A DNA stretch of 42,265 bases from an uncultured Porphyromonadaceae bacterium (GCA_947175205.1 CAMWLS010000018.1:1-42265), one strand, 5' to 3'; positions 15,637-24,929 are shown, counted from the stretch's first letter. Notes: generated by a model from the sequence alone, not told the origin. A program made the numbers and translations.

Positions 15637-16068
15637 ATGCTTCCCGGCCCTGAACTTACCCGTTTAATAAAATACGGCACAGTAGGAGTGATAAACACAC
15701 TGGTGTGTCTGGGTGTGATTGCTCTGTGTAAATCACTCCTTATGATCAATCCCCTGGTTTCTAATTTTGCCGGATACACTGCCGGACTCATCTGCTCCTT
15801 CTTCTTTAACAAGACCTGGGTTTTCAAGAGCACCGGAAAATACACCTCTGAGGCATTCCGCTTTGCTCTCGGATGGGGCACTTGCTACCTTCTTCAGTTA
15901 GGATTTTTATGGTTGATTTGGGAGCACACAACGCTGAAAAACTTTGAACACGCACTAGGGGGGTACACTCTATCAGGCTATGGTATTTCCACTATTCTCG
16001 CCATGGTTTTATACACTGTTTTGAACTTTTTATATAACCGTTTTATCACCTTCCGTAACATAAAATGA
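15637..16068 (+). CDS. GtrA-like family membrane protein
   Basis: This is a 143-residue, four-helix membrane protein. The N-terminal LIKYGTVGVINTLVCLGVIA and the FFFNKTWVFKS segment after helix 2 are hallmarks of the GtrA family, whose members help move polyprenol-linked sugars across the membrane for surface glycan decoration. The C-terminal half repeats the pattern, ending in FLYNRFITFRNIK. No glycosyltransferase gene is adjacent, so the sugar is unknown. The stop overlaps the next start by four bases (ATGA), coupling it to exonuclease III. It is separated from the upstream channel gene by the tandem repeat, and no -7 box is visible there. Confidence 0.85.
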   Translation: MLPGPELTRLIKYGTVGVINTLVCLGVIALCKSLLMINPLVSNFAGYTAGLICSFFFNKTWVFKSTGKYTSEAFRFALGWGTCYLLQLGFLWLIWEHTTLKNFEHALGGYTLSGYGISTILAMVLYTVLNFLYNRFITFRNIK

Positions 16069-16829
16069 AACTTTACAGCTGGAATGTAAACGGCCTGCGG
16101 GCTCTGGTAAAGAAAGGATTTGAAGACATTTTCTCCGCTCTTGACGCTGATATGCTATGCTTACAAGAGACTAAACTTTCTGATGGTCAGCTTGATATGG
16201 AATTTGAGGGTTATACCTCATACTGGAATTACGCCCTCAAGAAAGGATACTCCGGAACGGCCGTATATTCCCGACTCACACCCCTTAAAGTGACACGGGG
16301 AATAGGACGGGCTGAACACGACACAGAAGGCCGCGTGCTGACACTTGAATACCCAACATTCTATCTCATAACAGTTTACACCCCCAACTCACAGACTGAG
16401 CTTGCCCGTCTGGACTACCGCATGAAGTGGGAAGATGCTTTCCTTCAGTATGTTACAGAGCTGGACCGCACAAAGCCTGTAATAATCTGCGGAGACCTCA
16501 ACGTGGCGCATACGGAGATAGATCTCCGCAATCCTAAGACAAACAGCCGCAGCGCGGGCTTCACTGATGAGGAGCGGAACTGCCTGACACGCCTGTTATG
16601 TTCCGGATTCACAGACACTTACCGCTACCTACACCCTGATACTACAGACGCTTACACCTGGTGGTCATACCGCATGAAAGCCCGAGAGAAAAACGTAGGC
16701 TGGCGCATTGACTACTTCCTGATTTCCAACAGATTACTTCCGCAACTGCTCAGCGCTGACATCCACGCAGACATCACAGGCAGCGACCACTGCCCGGTCT
16801 CCATTACCCTGGCAGACAACCCATCCTGA
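16065..16829 (+). CDS. xth: Exodeoxyribonuclease III (AP endonuclease)
   Basis: This Mg2+-dependent AP endonuclease / 3'-5' exonuclease acts in base excision repair. The 254-residue protein shows the exonuclease-endonuclease-phosphatase motifs: the opening WNVNGLRALVKKG with the metal-binding Asn, LQETKL with the metal-binding Glu, the TVYTPNSQ segment, ICGDLNVAHTEIDL with catalytic Asp/Asn, and the C-terminal GSDHCPVSI with catalytic Asp-His. Length and spacing are normal. It sits four bases inside the upstream GtrA gene's stop. nth, the other base-excision enzyme, is 1.2 kb upstream on the same strand. Confidence 0.96.
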   Translation: MKLYSWNVNGLRALVKKGFEDIFSALDADMLCLQETKLSDGQLDMEFEGYTSYWNYALKKGYSGTAVYSRLTPLKVTRGIGRAEHDTEGRVLTLEYPTFYLITVYTPNSQTELARLDYRMKWEDAFLQYVTELDRTKPVIICGDLNVAHTEIDLRNPKTNSRSAGFTDEERNCLTRLLCSGFTDTYRYLHPDTTDAYTWWSYRMKAREKNVGWRIDYFLISNRLLPQLLSADIHADITGSDHCPVSITLADNPS

Positions 16830-16936
16830 ACATCCCTGATTCACAGACCGTTATCCTATATCTTTAACTGACACTATGCTCCTCTAAGCAATATTTCCTA
16901 CCCAATTTTAAGCCTGGGAGCAAATATCTGATAACT

Positions 16937-16974
16937 AAAAAAGCGATGCCGCCCCGGCTCAGGGACGACATCGC
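16937..16974 (-). terminator. Terminator of the tsaB-fumarase operon
   Basis: A 13-base stem with two C-A mismatches (arms about 16943-16955 and 16962-16974) is followed on the minus strand by TTTTTT (16942-16937). It lies about 20 bases beyond the fumarase stop codon. Confidence 0.8.
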
Positions 16975-16994
16975 CTTATTTATCTGATGAATAA

Positions 16995-18644
16995 TTACTT
17001 AACCACGGGACAGCCTTTACAGCGTTCCATAATTTCAGTAAAGAAATCATTTCCCTTGTCATCTACAAGAATGAATGCGGGGAAGTCCTCAACTTCAATT
17101 TTCCATATAGCTTCCATGCCCAGTTCAGGATATTCCAGTAATTCAACACTCTTGATTGAGTTCTGAGCAAGCACAGCAGCCGGACCTCCGATAGAACCTA
17201 AGTAAAAGCCACCGTGTTCCTTACATGAGTCCGTAACCTGTTTAGAGCGGTTACCCTTGGCTATCATTATCATGGAACCACCCGCGCTCTGAAATTGATT
17301 TACGTAACTGTCCATACGCCCGGCCGTTGTGGGGCCAAAAGAACCGGAAGCCATACCTGCCGGAGTCTTGGCAGGGCCTGCGTAATAAATGGGATGCTTC
17401 TTAAGGTATTCTGGCATAGGCTCTCCACGGTCCAAACGTTCCTTAATCTTGGCATGAGCTATATCACGACCCACTATAATGGTTCCGTTAAGTGACAGAC
17501 GGGTTGACACCGGATACTTGCTCAGTTCTGCAAGAACTTCAGGCATGGGACGGTTAAGGTCAATCTTAACAACCTCACCCTCACCGGCCTTACGGTATTC
17601 CTCCGGGATGAGTTCACCGGGATTGCTATCAAGTTTCTCTATCCACAGGCCCTCACGATTAATCTTTGCCTTAACGTTACGGTCAGCAGAACAGCTTACG
17701 CCCATACCAATGGGACAAGAAGCACCATGACGCGGCAGACGTATCACGCGTATGTCATGAGCGTAATACTTGCCTCCAAACTGAGCACCAAGACCCAGTT
17801 CTTCAGCAGCTTTCTTAAGCTCCTTCTCCAGCTCTACGTCACGGAACGCATGACCCAGCTCATTACCCTTTGTGGGCAGATTGTCATAATACTTCACAGA
17901 CGCCTTCTTAACTGTGGTAAGATTCATCTCTGCAGAAGTACCGCCTATAACAAATGCAATGTGATAAGGAGGACAGGCGGCTGTTCCCAGGGTACGCATC
18001 TTGTCCACAAGGAAGGGGACAAGGGTTTTGGGATTAATTGTAGCCTTGGTTTCCTGATAAAGATAAGTCTTGTTGGCTGAGCCACCGCCCTTGGCAACAA
18101 AGAGGAAATGATACTCATCACCCTCTGTGGCGTGAATGTCTATCTGAGCGGGAAGATTACATCCTGTATTCACCTCATCATACATGGTCAGAGGCGCATT
18201 CTGGCTATAACGCAGGTTATCTTCAGTATAAGTCTTGTAAACACCTAAAGAGATACGTTCTTCATCATTACATCCGGTGAAAACCAGCTGACCTTTTTCC
18301 GCATGGCAGATTGAAGTTCCGGTGTCCTGACAGAAAGGAAGCTGCCCCTTGGCAGCCACCTCCGCATTACGCAGCATGGTGAGAGCCACAAACTTGTCAT
18401 TCTCACTTGCCTCAGGGTCAGAAAGAATTTTTGCCACCATTTCATTGTGCTCGCGGCGCAGCATGAAAGAACAGTCATGTGTGGCCTGACGGGTCAGCAC
18501 TGTAAGCGCTTCCGGGTCTACTACCAGAAATTCGTGGCCTCCCCAGTTCTCAACCTTGACATAGTCAGATGTCAGGTGATAATACTCCGTGGTATCAGAC
18601 CCCAGAGGGAACATGGGCTGATATTTAAAAGGTTTAGTAGCCAT
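16995..18644 (-). CDS. fumB: Fumarate hydratase, class I ([4Fe-4S])
   Basis: The enzyme interconverts fumarate and malate; in anaerobic Bacteroidota it mainly runs toward fumarate in the reductive branch that ends in succinate. At 549 residues it is the single-chain class I form, like E. coli FumA/FumB. The three predicted cluster ligands are C105 (LPFCQDTGT), C224 (TAACPPYH) and C318 (GVSCSADRN), the same residue numbers as in E. coli FumA. The C-terminal domain has [25 protein letters not shown]. The A/B symbol is a convention; the class I assignment is firm. It starts 30 bases after tsaB, with which it is probably co-transcribed. Confidence 0.95.
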   Translation of the reverse strand: MATKPFKYQPMFPLGSDTTEYYHLTSDYVKVENWGGHEFLVVDPEALTVLTRQATHDCSFMLRREHNEMVAKILSDPEASENDKFVALTMLRNAEVAAKGQLPFCQDTGTSICHAEKGQLVFTGCNDEERISLGVYKTYTEDNLRYSQNAPLTMYDEVNTGCNLPAQIDIHATEGDEYHFLFVAKGGGSANKTYLYQETKATINPKTLVPFLVDKMRTLGTAACPPYHIAFVIGGTSAEMNLTTVKKASVKYYDNLPTKGNELGHAFRDVELEKELKKAAEELGLGAQFGGKYYAHDIRVIRLPRHGASCPIGMGVSCSADRNVKAKINREGLWIEKLDSNPGELIPEEYRKAGEGEVVKIDLNRPMPEVLAELSKYPVSTRLSLNGTIIVGRDIAHAKIKERLDRGEPMPEYLKKHPIYYAGPAKTPAGMASGSFGPTTAGRMDSYVNQFQSAGGSMIMIAKGNRSKQVTDSCKEHGGFYLGSIGGPAAVLAQNSIKSVELLEYPELGMEAIWKIEVEDFPAFILVDDKGNDFFTEIMERCKGCPVVK

Positions 18645-18674
18645 ATTTAAGCTTTAGTTAAGTATAGATGGTTA

Positions 18675-19376
18675 TTATATCTGTTTCTTTGGTTTTGTGG
18701 TTTGGAACGCTTTCAGATAATTAGGCGTACAGTAAGCGGTATCCAGAAATTCCTTCCTGTGCCACGCCAGTTCTGCAAGTGCCACCATTTCAGAGGCCAG
18801 CGGTATAATTCCGGGGACAAAAACCACATTATTCCGCAGCATGAACAGCGGCTGTGCCTTATCCATTCCGTCACCCATCATGTACACAGGGCGTCCGCTG
18901 TCCATAAGTTCTGAATAACTGTCAGCAGCCAGAATCATGGGACCGGGCTCCCGCAGTACCGTTAGGGCCATATCAAACGCAGCGGTAAACACCTCCATGC
19001 GCCTGGCATCTATCATGGGGATAAGAATAGAGTCAGCCTCCGGCTCCGGGTTGTTCCCAAACATTACCGTGGTTGCAAGGAGCTTCAGAGTGTCCACCCC
19101 AATCATGGGAATATTCAGTGAATATGCAAGCCCTTTTGCCATACTGAGGCCTATACGAAGTCCCGTGTAGCTGCCGGGGCCCATGGAAACAGCCACGGCA
19201 TCTACGCGAAGCTCATGAGCCGCAGCATGATCCAGACAGTGTTTCACAAAATCAGCCAGCAGAGAGGCATGATTTCGCGCCTGCGTTTCAGAACGCTGCG
19301 TAAGCACCATTCCGTCTGCTGACAGGCATACTGAACATGCCGTGGTGGAAGTGTCTATACAGATGAGTACTGCCAT
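18675..19376 (-). CDS. tsaB: tRNA t6A biosynthesis protein TsaB
   Basis: TsaB partners TsaD and TsaE in adding threonylcarbamoyl to A37 of ANN-decoding tRNAs. The 233-residue protein shows the ASKHA-fold N-terminus LICIDTSTTACSVCL, an NHASLLADFV helix, and the diagnostic VSMGPGSYTGLRIGLSMAKGLAY segment. The C-terminal half is variable, as usual. The ATG at 19376 is used; a longer reading would start at 19403, inside a perfect -7 box (19401-19408). Fumarase follows after 30 bases. TsaD and TsaE are outside the window. Confidence 0.93.
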   Translation of the reverse strand: MAVLICIDTSTTACSVCLSADGMVLTQRSETQARNHASLLADFVKHCLDHAAAHELRVDAVAVSMGPGSYTGLRIGLSMAKGLAYSLNIPMIGVDTLKLLATTVMFGNNPEPEADSILIPMIDARRMEVFTAAFDMALTVLREPGPMILAADSYSELMDSGRPVYMMGDGMDKAQPLFMLRNNVVFVPGIIPLASEMVALAELAWHRKEFLDTAYCTPNYLKAFQTTKPKKQI

Positions 19377-19400
19377 AAGTAATTTTCCGGGAATTTTACG

Positions 19401-19408
19401 CAAAGTTA
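19401..19408 (-). promoter_or_regulatory. -7 box of the tsaB promoter
   Basis: The minus strand reads TAACTTTG, a perfect TAnnTTTG, 24 bases before the tsaB ATG. It is divergent to the yicC -7 box, 43 bases away. Confidence 0.6.
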
Positions 19409-19450
19409 CATTTTTTTTATGAACACCACCTCTTGTACTATAAAAATTTT

Positions 19451-19458
19451 TATCTTTG
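19451..19458 (+). promoter_or_regulatory. -7 box of the yicC-gmk-nadD operon promoter
   Basis: TATCTTTG is a perfect TAnnTTTG, 25 bases before the yicC ATG. The in-frame codon at 19433 lies upstream of this box and cannot be the start of transcripts made here. Confidence 0.6.
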
Positions 19459-19483
19459 CATTACAGATATAATACACACGGAC

Positions 19484-20371
19484 ATGTTACATTCAATGAC
19501 CGGTTTCGGCCGTGCTGAAGCACACACTGCTGACCATCTGATTACCATAGAGATAAAGACTCTCAACAGCAAACAGCTGGAGCTTTCCATGCGCGTACCA
19601 TCATGCTACCGCGCCATAGAGGGCGCGCTCAGGAATATGGTCTCACATTCTCTGGAGCGTGGAAAAATAGATATATCCATCTGCCGCGAGAACACATCCG
19701 GCAATGTGGCTGTCACCCTGTCTGAAAAAGCACTTGAAGGTTATAAAAAACAGTTTGACACCCTCTCAGAAAAGCTGGGAGTCAATCCTCCGGCTGATTT
19801 CTGGAGCGTGGTTACACGCATGCCTGATGTCATGGAGAATAATCTTCCCTCCGCTTCCTGTGCCGCTGAAGAAGATGAATGTAAGGCTGTGGAAAATTGC
19901 CTTAAGGAAGCTCTGGAGCATGTGAATTCCTTCCGCGCTACTGAGGGCGCAAAGCTTGAGCTTTTCTTCATGGAGCGCATTAAGGAGATAACTGATTTAC
20001 TGTGTCAGATAACACCCTATGAGCAGGAACGTGTTCCGCGCATCAAACAGCGCCTGGCAGAAATGCTTGCCAGAATACCTGAAGCAGAGCCTGACAGCAA
20101 CCGCCTGGAGCAGGAACTGATTTATTACATTGAGAAACTGGACGTGACTGAGGAGAAGCAGCGTCTGGGTCAGCATCTGAGATACTTTATTGAAACTCTG
20201 GAGCTCCCCACTCCCGGCCAGGGCAAGAAATTGGGCTTCATCTCTCAGGAGATGGGCCGCGAGATAAATACTTTGGGAAGTAAGAGTAACCATGCAGAGA
20301 TGCAAAAAATAGTGGTTAGGATGAAAGACTCCCTGGAGCAGATAAAAGAACAGGTCTTAAATACATTATAA
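19484..20371 (+). CDS. YicC/YloC family endoribonuclease
   Basis: YicC proteins are ring-forming endoribonucleases linked to RNA turnover. The 295-residue protein begins with the family signature MLHSMTGFGRAE, followed by IEIKTLNSKQLELSMRVP and a C-terminal DUF1732 region ending KLGFISQEMGREINTLGSKS with NHAEMQKIVVRMKDSLEQIKEQ. The ATG at 19484 places this signature at the very N-terminus. gmk starts six bases after the stop, the pairing seen in many bacteria (yicC-gmk), and nadD and DUF5063 follow on the same strand. Confidence 0.93.
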   Translation: MLHSMTGFGRAEAHTADHLITIEIKTLNSKQLELSMRVPSCYRAIEGALRNMVSHSLERGKIDISICRENTSGNVAVTLSEKALEGYKKQFDTLSEKLGVNPPADFWSVVTRMPDVMENNLPSASCAAEEDECKAVENCLKEALEHVNSFRATEGAKLELFFMERIKEITDLLCQITPYEQERVPRIKQRLAEMLARIPEAEPDSNRLEQELIYYIEKLDVTEEKQRLGQHLRYFIETLELPTPGQGKKLGFISQEMGREINTLGSKSNHAEMQKIVVRMKDSLEQIKEQVLNTL

Positions 20372-20377
20372 AAGTTC

Positions 20378-20959
20378 ATGCAAGACCATAATCACGGGCG
20401 TCTTATCATACTTTCCGCCCCCTCAGGCAGTGGCAAAAGCACCATAATAAATGCCATGCTGAAAGAAAAGAAACTGCCTCTGACATTTGCTGTATCAGCC
20501 ACTAACCGTCCGCCAAGACCCGGTGAGAAAGACGGTGTGCACTATCATTTTTTAAGCACTGAAGAATTTCAGGATGCCATAACCCGTAAACTCTTTGTGG
20601 AATACGAGGAAGTATATCCCGGACGTTATTACGGCACACTGCGGTCTGAGCTTGACAGCCGCCTGGCAAAAGGGGAACACGTCATACTTGACCTGGATGT
20701 CTGCGGAGGCATTAACGTCAAGAAGCAGTACGGTGCATCAGCCACCAGCATCTTTATCATGCCACCGAGTACTGAGGCATTAAAAGAGCGCCTTACAAGT
20801 CGCGGAACGGAGACCCCGGAGACACTTCAGGCACGTCTGCAGAGAGCAGAATATGAAATCAGCCTTGCACCTCAGTTTGACCACTGTGTAATAAATGATG
20901 TGCTGGAGAATGCTGTGGACCAGACCACAGAGATAGTAAACAACGCCTTACTGTCTTAA
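20378..20959 (+). CDS. gmk: Guanylate kinase
   Basis: Gmk phosphorylates GMP to GDP using ATP. The 193-residue protein has the P-loop LSAPSGSGKST (12-22), the GMP-binding region SATNRPPRPGEKDGVHYHF, VEYEEVYPGRYYGT, LDLDVCGGINVKKQY, and the lid segment LKERLTSRGTETPETLQARL. Length is normal (about 190-205). It is six bases downstream of yicC and 41 bases upstream of nadD, so the nucleotide and NAD steps are probably one transcript. Confidence 0.97.
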   Translation: MQDHNHGRLIILSAPSGSGKSTIINAMLKEKKLPLTFAVSATNRPPRPGEKDGVHYHFLSTEEFQDAITRKLFVEYEEVYPGRYYGTLRSELDSRLAKGEHVILDLDVCGGINVKKQYGASATSIFIMPPSTEALKERLTSRGTETPETLQARLQRAEYEISLAPQFDHCVINDVLENAVDQTTEIVNNALLS

Positions 20960-21000
20960 AACAGTTCATAAAAGAAATAACACATTATACACCATATCGC

Positions 21001-21636
21001 ATGAAACGTCACTCACCGCTGATAGCTGTTCCTGACACTGGCGCACCAGTCCAGAAGGTGGGAATCTTAGGAGGCTCTTTCAATCCGGTTCATATAGGAC
21101 ACCTGATGCTGGCGTCATATCTGGTACAGTGGGGCTATGTAGACTCTGTATGGATGACTCTTTCTCCTCTTAACCCCCTTAAAGACGCCCGGCAGCTTGT
21201 TCCTGACCTGAAGCGTCTGAACATGATTGCCATTGCCACACGTGACACACCGGGAATTGAGACATGTGATATTGAATTGTCCATGCCTCGCCCGTCATAT
21301 ACCATAAATACACTGGATTTATTAAGACACCGTTATCCCACTAAGGATTTCAAGCTGATTATAGGCAGTGACAACTGGGCTATATTTGAGAAATGGAAGG
21401 ATTACCAAAGAATTCTTGATGAATACGGAGTGCTGGTTTATCCACGCCCCGGATTTGAGATTAGGAATAGGATAGTTGACGGCATGGAGGTTGTGGACGC
21501 TCCCACCACCACCCTCTCAAGTTCTTTCATCCGGGCAGCCTTGGCCAAAGGCAAGGATATGAATATATTCCTCCCGCAGGGCGTTTACAAGTACATATGT
21601 GCCAATAAACTGTACATTCCTGAAGATAAACGCTGA
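21001..21636 (+). CDS. nadD: Nicotinate-nucleotide adenylyltransferase
   Basis: NadD joins ATP and nicotinate mononucleotide to give deamido-NAD in NAD synthesis. The 211-residue protein has the nucleotidyltransferase motif GGSFNPVHIGHL (24-35) with the H31-x-x-H34 pair, the central TINTLDLLRHRYP and LIIGSDNWAIFEKW segments, and the C-terminal SSSFIRAAL, a variant of ISSTxxR. It has an N-terminal extension of about 18 residues ahead of the first strand compared with many NadD proteins; an alternative downstream start is not obvious. The next gene begins 7 bases after its stop. Confidence 0.95.
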   Translation: MKRHSPLIAVPDTGAPVQKVGILGGSFNPVHIGHLMLASYLVQWGYVDSVWMTLSPLNPLKDARQLVPDLKRLNMIAIATRDTPGIETCDIELSMPRPSYTINTLDLLRHRYPTKDFKLIIGSDNWAIFEKWKDYQRILDEYGVLVYPRPGFEIRNRIVDGMEVVDAPTTTLSSSFIRAALAKGKDMNIFLPQGVYKYICANKLYIPEDKR

Positions 21637-21643
21637 AAAGTCT

Positions 21644-22138
21644 ATGGATACAAACTCACTTGCACTTGTGGCACTGGCAAGACAGTACTGTGCTGAGATA
21701 GATAATACCGTTCAGAATCCGGTGGAGCGCCCGGCTCTGCTGAAAATGTGCGTGCGCCTGCTGCCCCGTATTTACATTGCTCTCTCTGACTTACCGGATA
21801 AAGAATGGGACAGCACCGGATATATATCTAATGTGATAGAAGAAGATGAGTATAACGCTGTGCGTAACCGTCTGCAGGCCATATTAGGAGAGGATGACAC
21901 TTATCTTGAGGTCTTTGAAGAAGACATGAAATACAGTGACACGCCCATTGCCGCAAGTATCTCTGAGGGTCTTGCTGACATTTATCAGTCCATGTATAAC
22001 TTCACTGAAACGGTACGTGAGGCTCCGGAAGAAGTAATCACAGAGGCCCTTGAAGCCATTAAGGAAGAATTCCGCACTTTCATTTCCGTAACCATCTGCA
22101 ATATCATGCGCCCCCTCAACATGCTGTATAATTCATAA
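21644..22138 (+). CDS. DUF5063 domain protein
   Basis: This is a 164-residue, acidic, all-helical soluble protein without signal peptide or membrane helix. The MCVRLLPRIYIALSDLP segment and the acidic helices with DDTYLEVFEEDMKYSDTPIAASISEGLADIYQ are features I associate with the DUF5063 family of Bacteroidota. The function is unknown. It starts 7 bases after nadD, so it is in the yicC-gmk-nadD operon. The open frame extends upstream to 21599, overlapping nadD, but the ATG at 21644 gives the family-like N-terminus. Confidence 0.75.
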   Translation: MDTNSLALVALARQYCAEIDNTVQNPVERPALLKMCVRLLPRIYIALSDLPDKEWDSTGYISNVIEEDEYNAVRNRLQAILGEDDTYLEVFEEDMKYSDTPIAASISEGLADIYQSMYNFTETVREAPEEVITEALEAIKEEFRTFISVTICNIMRPLNMLYNS

Positions 22139-22185
22139 AAAGCCATTATTTCTATTTCAGAAGAACCCCTAACATTTATTATCCC

Positions 22186-23475
22186 ATGCAAGAAATAAAA
22201 TCTCTCCTTAACTTCCTTGACTCTTCTCCGGTGAATTTCTGGGCCGTTGAGACCCTGAGAAAACTGCTTGAGAGTAAAGGATACATACATCTTGACACCG
22301 CAGACCACTGGGAAATAAAAACCGGCGGCAAATACTTTATAACTCATAACGGCTCAGCGCTGCTGGCTGTACATACCGGTGATAATCCGTCAGCAGGATT
22401 TAAAATAATATCCGCTCACAGTGATTCTCCGGGCTTCAGAATTAAGCCCCACCCCGCCATGCGTACAGCCGGGAACATTATAAAGCTTAACACGGAGGTG
22501 TACGGAGGTCCCATATTATATACATGGTTTGACCGCCCGCTGTCCATTGCTGGCCGGGTAATAAGTCGCGGTCAGAATCCGCTCCATCCTCGCACCACCC
22601 TTATGCGTGTTGACGCTCCCATACTTACCATTCCTCACCTTGCCATACACTTTAACAGGGCTGTGAATGAGGGCAATCCACTCTCGCGTCAGAAAGATAT
22701 GCTACCCGTGTTGGGTCACATCTCAGAAAACCTTGAGGCTGATAACATCATTTCGGATTTAATAAAAGAGCATACAGGAATTGACAAAAAAGACCTTCTG
22801 GACTTTGACCTTTCTCTTTACGACACCTCAAAAGCAGGGACAGTGGGCCTGGACGGGCAATATATAAGCTCCGGACGTCTGGATGACCTCAGCATGGTAC
22901 ACGCAGCTGTGTGCGCCCTGACTGAAGCCACGCCGTCAGATAAAAGTATGAGCTGCGTAATGGCCATTTTTGACAATGAAGAAACAGGCTCTGGCACCAA
23001 ACAGGGAGCCGCTTCTCCAATACTGCATCATTTCATGCAGCGCATAGTAAACGGGCTTGGCGGTAATTCGGAGGACTATCTGCGCAGCGTGGCTCGCTCA
23101 TTCATGATTTCAGCTGACAATGCCCACGGAATACACCCCAACTATCCTGAAAAACAGGATCCCACAAATCACCCGGTATTGGGAGGTGGCCCTGTTATAA
23201 AAATCAATGCCAACTGCAAGTATATGACTGACGCAGACAGCGCAGCGGTGTACCGCACCGTCTGTGAGGAAGCCGGTGTCCCGGTACAGACATTTGTAAA
23301 CCACAGCGATACCGCAGGTGGATCCACTCTGGGCAACATCCTGACCTCTCAGATTCCTCTCAGAGGCGTGGATATGGGAGCCCCGCTGTGGGCCATGCAC
23401 AGCGTTCGAGAGACTGCCGCGGCCATTGACCACATTTATACAATTAAATCATTTAAAACTTTCTATAACCTTTAA
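22186..23475 (+). CDS. apeB: M18 family aminopeptidase
   Basis: M18 metallopeptidases remove N-terminal acidic or other residues from peptides in the cytoplasm as large tetrahedral oligomers. The 429-residue length fits. Metal ligands can be placed at H78 in IISAHSDSPGFRIKP, D and EE in AIFDNEETGSGTKQGA, D in ISADNAHG, and the C-terminal H in NHSDTAGGSTLGN. No signal peptide. It lies 47 bases after the DUF5063 gene and may be the last conserved member of that operon; the small exported protein follows after 10 bases. Confidence 0.94.
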   Translation: MQEIKSLLNFLDSSPVNFWAVETLRKLLESKGYIHLDTADHWEIKTGGKYFITHNGSALLAVHTGDNPSAGFKIISAHSDSPGFRIKPHPAMRTAGNIIKLNTEVYGGPILYTWFDRPLSIAGRVISRGQNPLHPRTTLMRVDAPILTIPHLAIHFNRAVNEGNPLSRQKDMLPVLGHISENLEADNIISDLIKEHTGIDKKDLLDFDLSLYDTSKAGTVGLDGQYISSGRLDDLSMVHAAVCALTEATPSDKSMSCVMAIFDNEETGSGTKQGAASPILHHFMQRIVNGLGGNSEDYLRSVARSFMISADNAHGIHPNYPEKQDPTNHPVLGGGPVIKINANCKYMTDADSAAVYRTVCEEAGVPVQTFVNHSDTAGGSTLGNILTSQIPLRGVDMGAPLWAMHSVRETAAAIDHIYTIKSFKTFYNL

Positions 23476-23485
23476 TTTACAGACA

Positions 23486-23869
23486 ATGAAAAGAGTATTA
23501 TTCAGCATGGCTCTTATGCTGTGCGCAGTTATGGGTGCTAACGCAGGTGTCCTGGACGACATATTCAATAAGGCAGCTAAAAATGCAGCAATGGCCATGG
23601 ATATTCCCGCACAGCAGTTAAAAGAAGAAGGCTTTACAAGCGGCAAGATGGCCATGGTAAATAAAGAACAGGCCATGGAAGCGCTTAATTCAATTCCTGA
23701 CACTGTGGAGCTTGGCTTCAAAGGAGAAGAAGAGGGAATGAACATCTGTGTATGGATTGAGCCGGAAGGAGAACAGTACGTGGGTCTTGCTTACGTTAAC
23801 GGTCAGGGCATGTATATGCTCATGCTGATGCGCGGTGAGAAATCAGCATTTGAGAATATGGCTAAGTAA
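23486..23869 (+). CDS. Small exported protein, uncharacterised
   Basis: The 127-residue product has a signal peptide (MKRVLFSMALMLCAVMGANA, cleavage after 20). The mature part begins GVLDDIFNKAAKNAAM and ends with a strand-rich region containing GMNICVWIEPEGEQYVGL and a very methionine-rich QGMYMLMLMRG. I do not recognise the family. It starts 10 bases after the aminopeptidase stop and ends just before a strong terminator, so it is probably co-transcribed with apeB. Methionine is unusually common (about 14 of 127). Confidence 0.75.
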   Translation: MKRVLFSMALMLCAVMGANAGVLDDIFNKAAKNAAMAMDIPAQQLKEEGFTSGKMAMVNKEQAMEALNSIPDTVELGFKGEEEGMNICVWIEPEGEQYVGLAYVNGQGMYMLMLMRGEKSAFENMAK

Positions 23870-23894
23870 TTCCAGACTCAACCTCTTTTAACTT

Positions 23895-23934
23895 TAAGCT
23901 GTACCATTTTAACATGGCTACAGCTTATTTTTTA
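23895..23934 (+). terminator. Strong intrinsic terminator after the small exported protein gene
   Basis: Arms taagctgtaccat (23895-23907) and atggctacagctta (23914-23927) pair with one bulged C and a six-base loop, followed directly by a run of T (TTTTTTAT). It ends the yicC-to-23869 gene run. Confidence 0.88.
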
Positions 23935-24083
23935 TAATTTATATTTATCACGGTTAAGGGTATTTAAATCAGCATCCACATATTTAAACTTTTCCTTTTC
24001 CGCATTGTCTTAGATATAAAACAGGAGAAAAACACCTGCTATGATTCACAATACTAAAATACTAACCATTAAAACTGACAATT

Positions 24084-24704
24084 ATGAAACTGAAACTTAT
24101 TACACTTGCCCTTGTTGCTTTTTTGGGGATGAACGGCATCAGCGCCATGGCGCAGAACACAGATAACCAGAAAAAGTGCAGCAAGGAAAAGACTGAATGT
24201 AAAGCAAAGAAAGACAAGAAGATGCGTGGGGGAATGGATGAAACCGTATTCTTTGAGGGAATCACCCTAACTCCCGAACAGCAGACCAAACTGGATGCCA
24301 ACAATGTTAAACGCCAGGAAGCACGTAAGGCTGCAATGGCGGACAGCACAAAACAGCGCCCTGACCGAAAGCAGATGATGCGTAATTATATTACCGAGGT
24401 TAAGGAAGTTCTTTCACCCGAGCAGTATGTAGTCTTCCTTGAAAACGTGGCCGTAAACCAGGGCAACAAGGCCCAGGCTATGGGAAAGAAGATGGAAATG
24501 AAAGCCCGCAAGGATTTAAAGAAAGGTAAGAATGTGGGGCATCAGGAAATGAAAAAGGCTGACGGCAAGTTTGATAAAGCTGTAAAAAACGGCAAGGAGA
24601 AGGTAAAAGACATCTCCAAGGCTTCAAAGAAAGAAATGAAAAAGGCCGCCAAAGCCACCAAGAATACCGTTGAAAAGGGTGTTGAAAAAGTAAAGAACAT
24701 ATAA
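24084..24704 (+). CDS. Exported LTxxQ-like protein with lysine-rich histone-H1-like tail
   Basis: The 206-residue protein has a signal peptide ending at AMA/Q24. The mature N-terminus is basic (KKCSKEKTECKAKKDKK). The middle holds two LTxxQ-like motifs, LTPEQQ (62-67) and LSPEQY (110-115), on predicted helices, as in Spy/CpxP-type periplasmic proteins of Bacteroidota. The last 73 residues contain 25 lysines with repeated KKA/KKE steps and no aromatic core, resembling a histone H1 or phasin-like disordered tail. I infer a periplasmic, polyanion-binding or chaperone-like protein. It stands alone, between a terminator upstream and another downstream. Confidence 0.7.
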   Translation: MKLKLITLALVAFLGMNGISAMAQNTDNQKKCSKEKTECKAKKDKKMRGGMDETVFFEGITLTPEQQTKLDANNVKRQEARKAAMADSTKQRPDRKQMMRNYITEVKEVLSPEQYVVFLENVAVNQGNKAQAMGKKMEMKARKDLKKGKNVGHQEMKKADGKFDKAVKNGKEKVKDISKASKKEMKKAAKATKNTVEKGVEKVKNI

Positions 24705-24752
24705 CACGCCACTATATTTAATTATTAAGAGGAACACATACTCTTACTTGCT

Positions 24753-24790
24753 AAACGCGGACGAGGCCATAATTCTCGCCCGCGTTTTAT
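24753..24790 (+). terminator. Terminator after the lysine-rich protein gene
   Basis: Arms aaacgcggacgag (24753-24765) and ctcgcccgcgttt (24775-24787) pair with one A-C mismatch and a nine-base loop, and the stem runs into TTTTAT. Confidence 0.82.
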
Positions 24791-24921
24791 TCAGACCCCA
24801 TTTTTAGAGCGTTTACACCAAACACTATACCTCTGTTCCGTACTCACCGGGCAGGATAATTTTTCCGTTAATTTTTTCATGATTTTACACCGCACTATGT
24901 GTGAGGTGTATTTTTTTTTTG

Positions 24922-24929
24922 TAATTTTG
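24922..24929 (+). promoter_or_regulatory. -7 box of the purH-mre operon promoter
   Basis: TAATTTTG matches TAnnTTTG perfectly, after a run of ten T, and lies 35 bases before the purH ATG at 24965. A GTG reading start at 24929 falls on its last base and is excluded. Confidence 0.6.
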
